From a virus: a stretch of 34,650 bases of DNA. The notes under the pieces are model-generated. The model was not told the DNA's origin. It was given only the letters and a program-made list of their open reading frames with translations, and searched no databases. The stretch spans positions 1 to 34,650 of the IMG/VR virus record IMGVR_UViG_3300009620_000021; one strand, 5' to 3'. Each line of letters starts with the position of its first letter. The stretch's first letter is position 1. The position numbers and the translations under genes are program-made. Below are positions 15,180-21,898 of this stretch, in pieces.

Positions 15180-15661
15180 CGGACGTGGAGAAGCTGACCC
15201 GGGATGTGATTCTGCCCCTTCTTAAGCCGTTTAAGCAGGGGGTATTCCTTGACTTGGATGGCGAGCCGTATGCGCTATTGGTTGAGGTGGTGGTCGTGAG
15301 GGTCCAACCGCTGTATGACCATGATGGGAAAATCACCGGCGTCGTGCCTTATCTGCTGTGCAAGCACCTGGGATATGAGGAGGATGAGGCTTCAGTTAAA
15401 ATGATTCATGGGGCTGAATGGTCAACAGATGGGGATATTCTGACAATGACCAGTTACAACGACGTTCACCAGTGGCGCCTCACCCCAGCCACTGAGAGGG
15501 AGCAGGCCAGAATCAAAGCATGGCGTAGGAAGGCAGGAGACACGTCAGGAGTGGATGCTTACCTGCTGGAAGAGTGGAAATTTATGGCCACCGGGTGGAC
15601 TCCACCGGAGATGAACGAGGAAGAAGAAGAAGACGAATTGCCTGAAACGGTGGACCCATGA
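15176..15661 (+). CDS. hypothetical protein with acidic C-terminus, 161 aa
   Basis: 161 residues from a GTG overlapping the MuF gene stop (GTGA at 15176-15179). The N-terminal part alternates hydrophobic and polar residues (KQGVFLDLDGEPYALLVEVV) as in beta sheet; the end is strongly acidic (NEEEEEDELPE). No cysteine cluster, membrane segment or known catalytic motif is visible. Its overlap with the giant MuF gene and with the following gene indicates a translationally coupled set. It may be an immunity or chaperone-like partner of the C-terminal domains of the MuF protein; that is only a positional guess. Confidence 0.7.
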   Translation: MTDVEKLTRDVILPLLKPFKQGVFLDLDGEPYALLVEVVVVRVQPLYDHDGKITGVVPYLLCKHLGYEEDEASVKMIHGAEWSTDGDILTMTSYNDVHQWRLTPATEREQARIKAWRRKAGDTSGVDAYLLEEWKFMATGWTPPEMNEEEEEDELPETVDP

Positions 15662-16011
15662 GGTTTATGATTGAATGGACGTATGGGCCGCAGGAGCATT
15701 ATAGGCCGGTGGGGGTGTGGGTGGATGATGGGGCAAACATGACCGTTGCATTCACTTCCCCGGTTGCAAGTGGGGGCCATGCACGGGATGTTATGGCACG
15801 GATGCAGGGTGAAGCAGTGATCCCCCGTGACTTCCTGGAGTTTCACGTCACAGACACCCTCCCCCCACAGATGGGGGACCGCGGCCCCATCTATGACACT
15901 GACAGGTATAAGACCGTGGCCCAGTGTGCCGATGCCGTGGTGCGTCATATACGGGAAAGCTGGGACAACGATGCTCGGCGATGGACGAAGGATTTGGCCG
16001 TTCTGACCTGA
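15658..16011 (+). CDS. hypothetical protein, 117 aa
   Basis: 117 residues; the start overlaps the upstream stop as ATGA (15658-15661). It begins with an alternating aromatic/hydrophobic strand (MRFMIEWTYGPQEHYRP) and ends in a basic helix (RHIRESWDNDARRWTKD). I do not recognise the family. It is the last rightward gene before the convergent minus-strand island; the two stops are separated by only 1 nt, with no room for a separate terminator. Confidence 0.7.
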   Translation: MRFMIEWTYGPQEHYRPVGVWVDDGANMTVAFTSPVASGGHARDVMARMQGEAVIPRDFLEFHVTDTLPPQMGDRGPIYDTDRYKTVAQCADAVVRHIRESWDNDARRWTKDLAVLT

Positions 16012-16012
16012 C

Positions 16013-16519
16013 CTACCACTCCCCAGCCATTAGCCTCTGATAATGAAAGCCGTCACCGCCGAGGGCTTCAATGATATTAATAGGTTCCCCGGCGAATCCG
16101 CGCAGCTCGTTATTGTAAATCAAAACGTGGGACTGAATGCGACGCCACGTATGGAAGCAAAACTCCAGCCCAAGCTCTGACGGTATCCACAGGCCCGAAT
16201 CTTTGCGAGCCGGGTCATTGTCGTGGACCTTGTGCTTAATAAGGCCCCACCATTCCAACTTGGCGTAATCACCGCCCCTGACCATGCCTGGCGGGGCTTG
16301 CCGAGGGACATCTATCCACCCCGTCTCCGGTGAGTAGGTGCGACACATCCACACAAGCATCTCGGCAAGCCCTTTATACAGCCGCCTTCTGTACTGCTGG
16401 ACGTGCTGGTCACAACACGGGCAATGCACCGCACTCTTACTCACGCCCAGACCTGAGAAGAGTGCGGTGCGGGCCTCCATAAGGGACGGGCCAAATAGGT
16501 CGCCCTTAGAAGATAGCAA
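16013..16519 (-). CDS. conserved phage zinc-finger protein, possible winged-helix DNA binder
   Basis: 168 residues from a TTG at 16519 (an internal ATG at 16480 would remove 13 residues; neither has a strong ribosome site). A CPCC motif (residues about 34-37) is followed by HVQQYRRRLYKGLAEMLVWM, then GGDYAKLEWWGLIKHKVHD, GLWIPSELGLEFCFH and LIYNNELRGFAGEPINI. This order (zinc knuckle, helix, DYAKLxxWGLI turn, G-x-W-x-P-T-x-x-G wing, IYNxx) is one I know from uncharacterised proteins of many phages and looks like a winged-helix fold. It is the last gene of the leftward island transcript. DNA binding is inferred. Confidence 0.75.
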   Translation of the reverse strand: MLSSKGDLFGPSLMEARTALFSGLGVSKSAVHCPCCDQHVQQYRRRLYKGLAEMLVWMCRTYSPETGWIDVPRQAPPGMVRGGDYAKLEWWGLIKHKVHDNDPARKDSGLWIPSELGLEFCFHTWRRIQSHVLIYNNELRGFAGEPINIIEALGGDGFHYQRLMAGEW

Positions 16520-17063
16520 GGAAGAGACTCAGGACTCCAAAAAGAATCCCGCCACCGATTGCCATTCCAATGCCGAACTCTCTGGCAGCAAAACCAGGCT
16601 CCTTTAATGCGTCTTTCACTGAAACGGTTCGGCGCCTCTTACGACCACCCACCGGCTCACCACCCCCTGAAAACTTCCGGGGCGGTTCTTTGATCTGTGG
16701 AACAGTTCCATCAATGGCGAACTTTTCGCCGATTTTGCAGCACTCCAAAGCAGGCCGGGGGTCAAGGATATACTGACCTCGTTCGACCCGGGCCAGAATG
16801 TCAGGGCTGATCTTTAGAAGCCAAGCCATCTTTTTCTTCGTGATACCGAGACAGCAGCGCAGTTCACGAATATAATCTCCGGTGATACCTTCAGGAGAAA
16901 TGCCTGCCGTGAAGGGCAGCGGTTCGAGGTCCATTTTAAAGGCCCTTGTCCCAATACGTTTTTCAAGTTCATTGGCTACAAATTCAAGGTTCTCGTCTTT
17001 TCGCAGGGCATCATTGACGGTATCTGTGAAAAACCTCTTAATCCTATTCCGCGGTGCATGCAT
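16506..17063 (-). CDS. HTH protein with C-terminal membrane anchor
   Basis: 185 residues from ATG at 17063. Residues about 63-114 form a Cro/C1-type helix-turn-helix (DYIRELRCCLGITKKKMAWL and on, then ISPDILARVERGQYILDP), the regulator-like half. A basic, glycine-rich linker with GGRKRRRTVS precedes a single hydrophobic C-terminal helix of about 23 residues (FGIGMAIGGGILFGVLSLFL at its core), so the protein is probably tail-anchored with its DNA-binding part in the cytoplasm. Membrane-tethered HTH proteins are unusual in phages. It lies in the minus-strand island downstream of promoter C. It could be the second candidate reader of the shared operator, or a sensor. Confidence 0.78.
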   Translation of the reverse strand: MHAPRNRIKRFFTDTVNDALRKDENLEFVANELEKRIGTRAFKMDLEPLPFTAGISPEGITGDYIRELRCCLGITKKKMAWLLKISPDILARVERGQYILDPRPALECCKIGEKFAIDGTVPQIKEPPRKFSGGGEPVGGRKRRRTVSVKDALKEPGFAAREFGIGMAIGGGILFGVLSLFLAIF

Positions 17064-17077
17064 TTCCCGTCTCCTTT

Positions 17078-17356
17078 TTAACTGGGGTCAAAATAAGAGG
17101 CGCCAGTCCCACAGCGGCACATTCCACCACTGCCTGGTCGCCATTCGTGAATAAACCCAGTGCCATCGCAGAGGTGGCACTGGGTTTCCATCTTTTCCAT
17201 CTTTTCCCTTGCTACATCAAGGGCAGCTTGAGCGGCGGCAAGTGCTTCCGCCGATACACCTTCAAGGGCTTCAGACGCGGCGTCTAAGCGTAGCTGCGCC
17301 ACCCTGAAGCCCTCAGCGGGGGTTAACCCCATCAAACTACTTATCACCCCCTTCAT
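17078..17356 (-). CDS. small protein with DnaJ-type zinc knuckle
   Basis: 92 residues from the ATG at 17356, which overlaps the upstream gene; GTG at 17347 or ATG at 17332 are alternative starts. The first half is an Ala-rich helix (ASEALEGVSAEALAAAQAAL), the second half holds CHLCDGTGFI and, 14 residues later, CRCGTG. This is the CxxCxGTG type of zinc knuckle found in DnaJ and phage zinc-finger proteins. It may bind protein or nucleic acid. It belongs to the leftward island operon. Confidence 0.65.
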   Translation of the reverse strand: MKGVISSLMGLTPAEGFRVAQLRLDAASEALEGVSAEALAAAQAALDVAREKMEKMETQCHLCDGTGFIHEWRPGSGGMCRCGTGASYFDPS

Positions 17357-17588
17357 CCAAGCCGTTCAGCACATCTTCAATGCTGTTGCCCTCTTCATCC
17401 TTGGGGGGAATTGCTTCATCGCCCAGACCCAGGGCATTCCGCTCCCTCTTCTCTTTGTATACGGCGTCAATAATGTCCGCCGCTCGCTTCGCAATCTGTT
17501 CTGCCTTCAGTATGGCACCAACCTCGGTTCCGGCGATATTGGCCGCTACGATGTTCGTGCTCATGTGCCATCCGCGTCCTCGTGGCAT
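17337..17588 (-). CDS. hypothetical protein, 83 aa (TEVGAIL motif)
   Basis: 83 residues from an ATG preceded by AGAGGAG. It is the first gene after promoter C. Residues about 21-30 (TEVGAILKAE) closely match TEVGAILETA in the gene at 17728-18018, and the DNA there is also nearly identical over about 22 nt. The C-terminal half is charged and acidic (PPKDEEGNSIEDVLNGLDEG). I do not recognise the family; the shared motif points to a common partner. Confidence 0.65.
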   Translation of the reverse strand: MPRGRGWHMSTNIVAANIAGTEVGAILKAEQIAKRAADIIDAVYKEKRERNALGLGDEAIPPKDEEGNSIEDVLNGLDEGGDK

Positions 17589-17609
17589 GTTGCTGCTCCT
17601 CTTTTTAGT

Positions 17610-17628
17610 GGGGGCTTTATTGCCCTCT
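17610..17628 (-). promoter_or_regulatory. leader hairpin of promoter C transcript
   Basis: Identical to the promoter A leader block: GGGC, AATAAA loop, GCCC on the minus strand, starting about 15 nt after the -10. The intervening bases differ, so this block is conserved independently of the flanks. Confidence 0.6.
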
Positions 17629-17639
17629 CACTGAAACTC

Positions 17640-17668
17640 AATATAGGCAATCACCCATATTAAGTCAA
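17640..17668 (-). promoter_or_regulatory. promoter C with operator palindrome (island, leftward)
   Basis: Minus-strand -35 TTGACT (17668-17663), ideal 17-nt spacer, -10 TATATT (17645-17640). The operator AATATAGGCAATCACCCATA plus TT (17640-17661) is identical to that of promoter D. It drives the four genes from 17588 to 16013. Confidence 0.8.
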
Positions 17669-17669
17669 G

Positions 17670-17706
17670 CCTGACACCAACTTTCTAAAAAAAAACTGGT
17701 GTCAGG
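17670..17706. repeat. 10-bp perfect inverted repeat with A9/T9 in the loop
   Basis: CCTGACACCA (17670-17679) and TGGTGTCAGG (17697-17706) are perfectly complementary with a 17-nt loop containing nine consecutive A. It sits between the stop of the gene at 17728-18018 and the -35 of promoter C. Since the T run (minus strand) is inside the loop rather than after the stem, it is not a textbook terminator, but it may still end the promoter D transcript or act as an upstream element for promoter C. Confidence 0.7.
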
Positions 17707-17727
17707 GTGTGGCTCCCTTTCATTATA

Positions 17728-18018
17728 TTATAGGCTCCCCTGGCGCATGTGCTCGTCTTCGATGGTCTGATCCTTGTCAACATCACAGAAAGGAACGTAA
17801 AGCGTGACATCTTCAGTTGCGATCCGTGCTGTCTCCAGTATGGCACCGACCTCGGTTGTGCTGGTGACGAAGCGTACAAGTAACTCACCACCGTAGACGC
17901 AGAAGGAACCCTTGAACACAGGCTGATCTATGCCAACGACAATTGCCTTGGATTTGTCGCCTGTCCAAGGATTGGTGACGATGACCCTGTCACCCTCTGT
18001 GAAGGTTTTCTTTGCCAT
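17728..18018 (-). CDS. hypothetical protein, 96 aa, beta-rich (SH3-like?)
   Basis: 96 residues, ATG preceded by AAAGGAG. The N-terminal FTEGDRVIVTNPWTGDKSKA, then YGGELLVRFV, suggests a small beta barrel of SH3/KOW type. Residues 54-70 (TTEVGAILETARIATED) repeat a motif of the neighbouring 83-residue protein. The gene is the only one on the promoter D transcript before the inverted repeat at 17670-17706. The function is unknown. Confidence 0.65.
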   Translation of the reverse strand: MAKKTFTEGDRVIVTNPWTGDKSKAIVVGIDQPVFKGSFCVYGGELLVRFVTSTTEVGAILETARIATEDVTLYVPFCDVDKDQTIEDEHMRQGSL

Positions 18019-18041
18019 TTTGTTTCCGTCTCCTTTTTGCC

Positions 18042-18060
18042 GGGAGCCTTATTGCCCCTC
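18042..18060 (-). promoter_or_regulatory. leader hairpin of promoter D transcript
   Basis: On the minus strand GGGGC, AATAAG, GCTCC, starting about 13 nt after the -10. Compared with the A and C blocks the stem bases differ, yet pairing is kept with one G-U pair. Confidence 0.55.
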
Positions 18061-18071
18061 GACTACTCAAT

Positions 18072-18099
18072 AATATAGGCAATCACCCATATTAGTCAA
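18072..18099 (-). promoter_or_regulatory. promoter D with operator palindrome (island, leftward)
   Basis: Minus-strand -35 TTGACT (18099-18094), 16-nt spacer, -10 TATATT (18077-18072). The operator (18072-18093) has half-sites AATATrGG and CCyATATT around a central AT. It drives the 96-residue gene. Confidence 0.8.
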
Positions 18100-18243
18100 G
18101 GAAAATCGACACTTATTTACCCCTTATTGGGTGGCCGAGATAAAAAAGAGTCAGTATATTAGAAGGTGGGTCAGTTTTTTTGACGCTTTCTTTATCCACT
18201 TATGTCCACGCCGGGGGCGGGGACAATCTGCCGGGGGCAGAAA
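18100..18243. other. intergenic gap before the scaffold gene
   Basis: 144 nt between the leftward promoter D and the rightward scaffold gene. Late rightward genes must restart here if the island is antisense to them, but I see no convincing promoter: TTGACG near 18179 has no well-spaced -10. A T7 run and a GGGGGC-rich segment are present. Confidence 0.3.
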
Positions 18244-18984
18244 ATGGCCGAAAGTGACGTCGATATTGAGCAGTTGCAGGCAGAGCTGGCCGCTGAAAAG
18301 GCGAAGGTTGCTGAGTTTCGCGGCAACAATTCGTCCTTAAGTGCCGAGCTGGAGCGGTTCGGTGGTGTCACGCCCGAGGACGCCGCGGAAGCGGCAGAGC
18401 TTAAGCGGCAGCGTGACCGCAAGGAGCTGGTAGATTCAAAGGACATTGATTCGGCGCTGGACGTGCAAGAGAAAAAGCTGGTTGAGGATTTCGAGAGGCG
18501 CTATACGGCGCTTCAAGAGGCCCACGATGAGCTGGCGGCCAGTCTGCGGCAGGTGTCTGTTACCAGCGTTCTCAAATCCGCCGGTATAGAGGCGGGGCTG
18601 AGAGCCGAAGCCGTTGATGACGTTGTGAGGACCTACGAAGGGCAGTTTGTCGCCGAAGGCGGGGCGCTCACCCGCATGGAAGATGGACAGCCCGTTCTCT
18701 CATCGAAAAACGCAGGGCAGAACGAGAGCCCTGCGGAGTTCTTCGAGGCCCTGGCGGCTTTAAAGCCGTTTTACTTCGCCCCGAGCGGGGGCGGAGGAGG
18801 AGAAAGCGGCAGCGACACCACGAAAACGGGCCCCGGGGGGGTTCGGGTGATCAGCCGGGAGCAGTTTCGTTCAGGGAAATTTTCGCAGCAGATTACTGAT
18901 GGCACGGCCCGGGTCGACGGATACACCGACGATGTGGTTTCGTCGCCAGAAGGAGACCACGGTAGGGCCGGCAGTGCCGGTTGA
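18244..18984 (+). CDS. head scaffold protein
   Basis: 246 residues from the ATG at 18244, which has GGGGGCAG upstream; an in-frame ATG at 18202 lacks a ribosome site. The protein is acidic and helical: IEQLQAELAAEKAKVAEFRG and a SLSAELERFGG start, then a long coiled coil to about residue 105, and a Gly-rich low-complexity segment (SGGGGGESGSD) before a short C-terminal part. This composition, with the position immediately upstream of the coat gene, fits a scaffold that templates prohead assembly and is then released. No protease is visible in the window. Confidence 0.75.
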   Translation: MAESDVDIEQLQAELAAEKAKVAEFRGNNSSLSAELERFGGVTPEDAAEAAELKRQRDRKELVDSKDIDSALDVQEKKLVEDFERRYTALQEAHDELAASLRQVSVTSVLKSAGIEAGLRAEAVDDVVRTYEGQFVAEGGALTRMEDGQPVLSSKNAGQNESPAEFFEALAALKPFYFAPSGGGGGESGSDTTKTGPGGVRVISREQFRSGKFSQQITDGTARVDGYTDDVVSSPEGDHGRAGSAG

Positions 18985-19106
18985 ATAAACAGATGTAATC
19001 CCACCGCGACTGGCCCGGGGGGTCAGTCAAGGGCCCGGGGGGCTCTCAGGAGGGGCGTTTGTTGCATTTCCAACAGTTAACGCCAACCTTTTAAGGAGAG
19101 TTCCCT
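18985..19106. other. scaffold-coat intergenic leader with direct repeat
   Basis: 122 nt. GGCCCGGGGGG occurs twice, at 19012-19022 and 19032-19042. A weak TGTTG/CAACA hairpin is near 19060-19075, and AAGGAG lies about 9 nt before the coat TTG. It is probably a translation-control leader for the most abundant protein. I see no clear promoter. Confidence 0.4.
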
Positions 19107-20297
19107 TTGGCTAATACATACACAGCCCTCATTCCCAAAATTCTCACTGAGGCACTTGAGGTGCTTCGTGAGACCGCCGCGACGATCACCTCTGTAAACC
19201 AGGGGTACACGTCCGCGGCCAGCCGTCCTGGTGACACGGTGACGATCCCCGTTCCTGTTGCACAGACGGCCGCGGCAGTTACGCCCGCCATTACGCCGCC
19301 CGCCAACACCGATCAGACGCCGACGTCGGTGGTGATCAAATTGGACCATTGGAAAAAGACCGATTTCCATATGAGCGACAAAGACGCTCATGAGATTGAA
19401 AACGGCCGCTATCGCAACACCCAGTCCGCTGAGGCCGTCCGCGCCCTGGCGAATCAGATCGACGCCGACTTGTTTGCATCCGCATACGATGCAGTCGACA
19501 ACACCAACGGCGTCGCCCAGCACGTCGGCACGGCCGGCACCACGCCGTTCGCCACTGCTGCGCTGCTCAATTCCACATGGCAGGGTGGGGCAAATAAACT
19601 CCTGAACACCGCCCTTGCCCCCAAGGCTGACCGCTTCGTGGTCATGGATGAGAGTGCCGAGGGGAATGCGATGTCTCTCTCACTGTTCACTCAGGCCGAT
19701 CAGCGCGGCGACCAGGGTGGGGTGATTGAGGGCGAAATCGGCCGCAAGCTGGGCGCCCGGTGGTTGATGAATCAGAATGTGCCGACGTTCACCGGCGGGA
19801 CACTGACGGATGGGTCCAATAAGGCCGCCTTGATTAACTCGGCCGTATCCGCTGGCGCGACCACGATGGCGATTGATGAGTCCTCTCTGTCGGGAACGCT
19901 GGTGACTGGTGATGTCTTTACCGTCGCAAATGTCACTGGTTATTTCATGGTCACCAACGGGACCCTCACAGCGGGCTCCAATGCTCTGACCGGCATCAAT
20001 TTTTACCCGGCAGCTCCAACAGGCGGCTTTGCTGACAACGCCGCGGTGACCTTCGCCGGCGATCATGTGATCAATCTGGGCTTCCACCGGAATGCTTTCG
20101 CTCTGGCGTTTGCGCCGGCTGCACCGCCTGACAGTTTCGGCGGTGGGAACATTATTGAGTCGGTCACTGACGCGCAGACCGGCGTCTCGTTACAGCTCGA
20201 AGTGAGCCGGGAGTATTTCCAGACGACATGGCGTTTCAGCGTGTTGTATGGTGTTTCATGCCCGCGCCCTGAGCTGGCCTGCCGCATTATGGGGTAA
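19107..20297 (+). CDS. major capsid (coat) protein, P22 gp5-like
   Basis: 396 residues from a TTG with a good AAGGAG site. ANTYTALIPKILTEALEVLR at the start, with PGDTVTIPVPVA soon after, is the start of P22-type coat proteins, which have the HK97 fold. Residues about 230-320 (ATTMAIDESSLSGTLVTGDV and on, ending in AAVTFAGDH) look like an inserted beta domain of the kind that decorates such coats. The C-terminal end has an EYFQTTWRFSVLYGV segment, typical of the last fold strands. It forms the icosahedral shell. It is preceded by the scaffold gene. The TTG start is unusual for a highly expressed gene, but the ribosome site is strong. Confidence 0.88.
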   Translation: MANTYTALIPKILTEALEVLRETAATITSVNQGYTSAASRPGDTVTIPVPVAQTAAAVTPAITPPANTDQTPTSVVIKLDHWKKTDFHMSDKDAHEIENGRYRNTQSAEAVRALANQIDADLFASAYDAVDNTNGVAQHVGTAGTTPFATAALLNSTWQGGANKLLNTALAPKADRFVVMDESAEGNAMSLSLFTQADQRGDQGGVIEGEIGRKLGARWLMNQNVPTFTGGTLTDGSNKAALINSAVSAGATTMAIDESSLSGTLVTGDVFTVANVTGYFMVTNGTLTAGSNALTGINFYPAAPTGGFADNAAVTFAGDHVINLGFHRNAFALAFAPAAPPDSFGGGNIIESVTDAQTGVSLQLEVSREYFQTTWRFSVLYGVSCPRPELACRIMG

Positions 20298-20407
20298 GCT
20301 GTTTTCTCCTCGCGTGAAAGCGGGGGGTTCCGCCGGCGGGGGTGGATTGGTCACGGCCGGCTCAAAAAGCCCTCGCCGGTCTAACCGGCTTAATGGAAGG
20401 ACGCTCA

Positions 20408-20710
20408 ATGGCATGGCATGGCACGAAATTCGGAGTTCCGGTTCTTGCAGTGCTCCGCAAAAAAGACGGAAATAAGCTAACAATCGCCGCCGCTGACTTT
20501 GACGATGCAGTGCATGAGGTGGATGGTGACGGCACGGTCCCCGGCTATGACCCGACCGAAACAGCTGAGGATGTTGTGAACAAGCAGGCCGAGGAGGCCG
20601 TTAAGGCCCTCCACAAGGCCGCAGCTGATCAAGCGGTAGCTGATGCGGCCAAGGCGGCAAAGGCGGCCCCTGCACCGAAGCGGGGACGCCCTCGGTCGAA
20701 AAAGGAATAA
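20408..20710 (+). CDS. small protein with AT-hook-like C-terminus
   Basis: 100 residues from the ATG at 20408, preceded by GGAAGGA; the frame is open upstream but lacks a ribosome site. After a short beta-like N-terminus (MAWHGTKFGVPVLAVLRKKD) comes an Ala/Lys-rich helix and a final PAPKRGRPRSKKE. KRGRPR is an AT-hook core that fits into the DNA minor groove. It lies between coat and connector genes, where head-decoration or fibre-support proteins are often found. The family is not recognised; DNA binding inside the capsid is one possibility. Confidence 0.6.
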   Translation: MAWHGTKFGVPVLAVLRKKDGNKLTIAAADFDDAVHEVDGDGTVPGYDPTETAEDVVNKQAEEAVKALHKAAADQAVADAAKAAKAAPAPKRGRPRSKKE

Positions 20711-20713
20711 CCC

Positions 20714-21361
20714 ATGCCGGCGCGGTATTATTGCAGCGATGGTGACCTCACCGATCAGCTGCCTGACTCTCTGACCGGGAGCCCAATCGACACGGCCGCA
20801 AAGCGGGACATTAAGCTCAGGACCGCGGCCCGGGCATGGGTGGACTCAGTTTACCCAGGGGTGGCGCCGTTTGCGAACATTGCAGCACAGACCGTTGACT
20901 GGCTCGTTAACCAGAGCGACCACGCCGCCGGTGACACGACCGTAACCATTGACGGCGGCACCGGAAACCCAGCCGTTGACGATTTGTTCAGGGTCGAGAA
21001 TCAAAACACCTGGTATTCGGTCACCGCCTACAGTTCAAACGTGATAACCTACGCCAGCGGCCCGCCCGATTGGGTAGGCTCGGGGTATGCGATTTTCCCT
21101 GACAACGCCCAAATTTACCTTGGAACGCCGCTCCTCATACGCACTGCTGCCACACACTGGGCGTGCGGCTTGGGGATTTTGCTTCTCAGGCGGAACCCAG
21201 AGGACAAAGCCGCCTTGGCCGCCTTTGATATGGCCCGGGACACCCTCGGGGTCACTGGGGGGGTCGCCACGCGAGCCCCCTGGCCATACACCGATATAGC
21301 CGACGATGCTAAACAGAGCCCGCCGGTGATGCGCTCAGGCATGGCAACGCTGGAAAGATAG
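20714..21361 (+). CDS. head-tail connector-type protein with inserted beta domain
   Basis: 215 residues. The ends look like a small helical adaptor: YYCSDGDLTDQLPDSL at the start and, near the end, a helix in LRRNPEDKAALAAFDMARDT. Between them, about residues 73-135, is a beta-rich region (AGDTTVTIDG...FRVENQ...YSVTAYSS) resembling the inserted domain in the coat protein. Adaptor position after the coat gene supports a head-completion role, with the protein joining the portal ring to the tail. I infer this from order; the exact family is not certain. Confidence 0.6.
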   Translation: MPARYYCSDGDLTDQLPDSLTGSPIDTAAKRDIKLRTAARAWVDSVYPGVAPFANIAAQTVDWLVNQSDHAAGDTTVTIDGGTGNPAVDDLFRVENQNTWYSVTAYSSNVITYASGPPDWVGSGYAIFPDNAQIYLGTPLLIRTAATHWACGLGILLLRRNPEDKAALAAFDMARDTLGVTGGVATRAPWPYTDIADDAKQSPPVMRSGMATLER

Positions 21362-21367
21362 CCGCCC

Positions 21368-21898
21368 GTGGTCGCTAAACTCAGGATCGATACCAAAGAG
21401 CTACAGGATGTTCTCGATAAGGTCGAGGAAAGCCTGGGGGGCGACGTTAAGCCGGTCTGGCGCGAATTCGCGCAGTATATGAGGACCGTCACCGACAAAA
21501 CATTCCGAGCTCTACGGCACGGGGGCACATACCGGGGGGTGACGTGGAAATACTTCGCCCCACAATATCGCCGCAAAACAGACGGGGTTCTCGTGCCGGC
21601 AGCTGGTGGGGTGCCGAAGATTCACGGCAAGGGGCAGGTTAAAGGCCGTAAGCGGCCCTCTGGGAAGCGGGTTAAGCCGGGTGACTCTGTAATGCAGGAT
21701 AACAATGTTCTGCGCCCACGGGCGGCCCTGGTCGTTCGGATGAGCCCCAAAAAGCTCACCCTGGGCCCACAGGGCGTTTTGTATGCGGGCTTTCAGCATC
21801 GCCTGCGCCCCTTCCTCTTTTTCACGCCGAAGGACGCCCAGGAAGCGGTTAAGATCGCCGTTCGGCGACTTCACAAAACAGCGGTTAATCCCCTGTGA
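21368..21898 (+). CDS. head-tail joining / virion morphogenesis protein (HK97 gp10 or Mu gpG type)
   Basis: 176 residues from a GTG. The N-terminus KLRIDTKELQDVLDKVEE is a helix found in many minor tail or neck proteins. Then follow a basic core (KYFAPQYRRKTDG, KGQVKGRKRPSGKRV) and an end in which HRLRPFLFFTPKDAQEAVKI matches the R-x-F-x-x-x-x-x-x-x-A pattern of phage virion morphogenesis proteins. It probably acts at the neck between head and tail. It overlaps the next gene (GTGA). Confidence 0.65.
   Translation: MVAKLRIDTKELQDVLDKVEESLGGDVKPVWREFAQYMRTVTDKTFRALRHGGTYRGVTWKYFAPQYRRKTDGVLVPAAGGVPKIHGKGQVKGRKRPSGKRVKPGDSVMQDNNVLRPRAALVVRMSPKKLTLGPQGVLYAGFQHRLRPFLFFTPKDAQEAVKIAVRRLHKTAVNPL

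Noticed and set aside
18131-18340. Short plus-strand open frame overlapping the scaffold start
   Set aside because: No ribosome site, it overlaps the coiled-coil start of the scaffold gene in another frame, and its product is low-complexity basic sequence.
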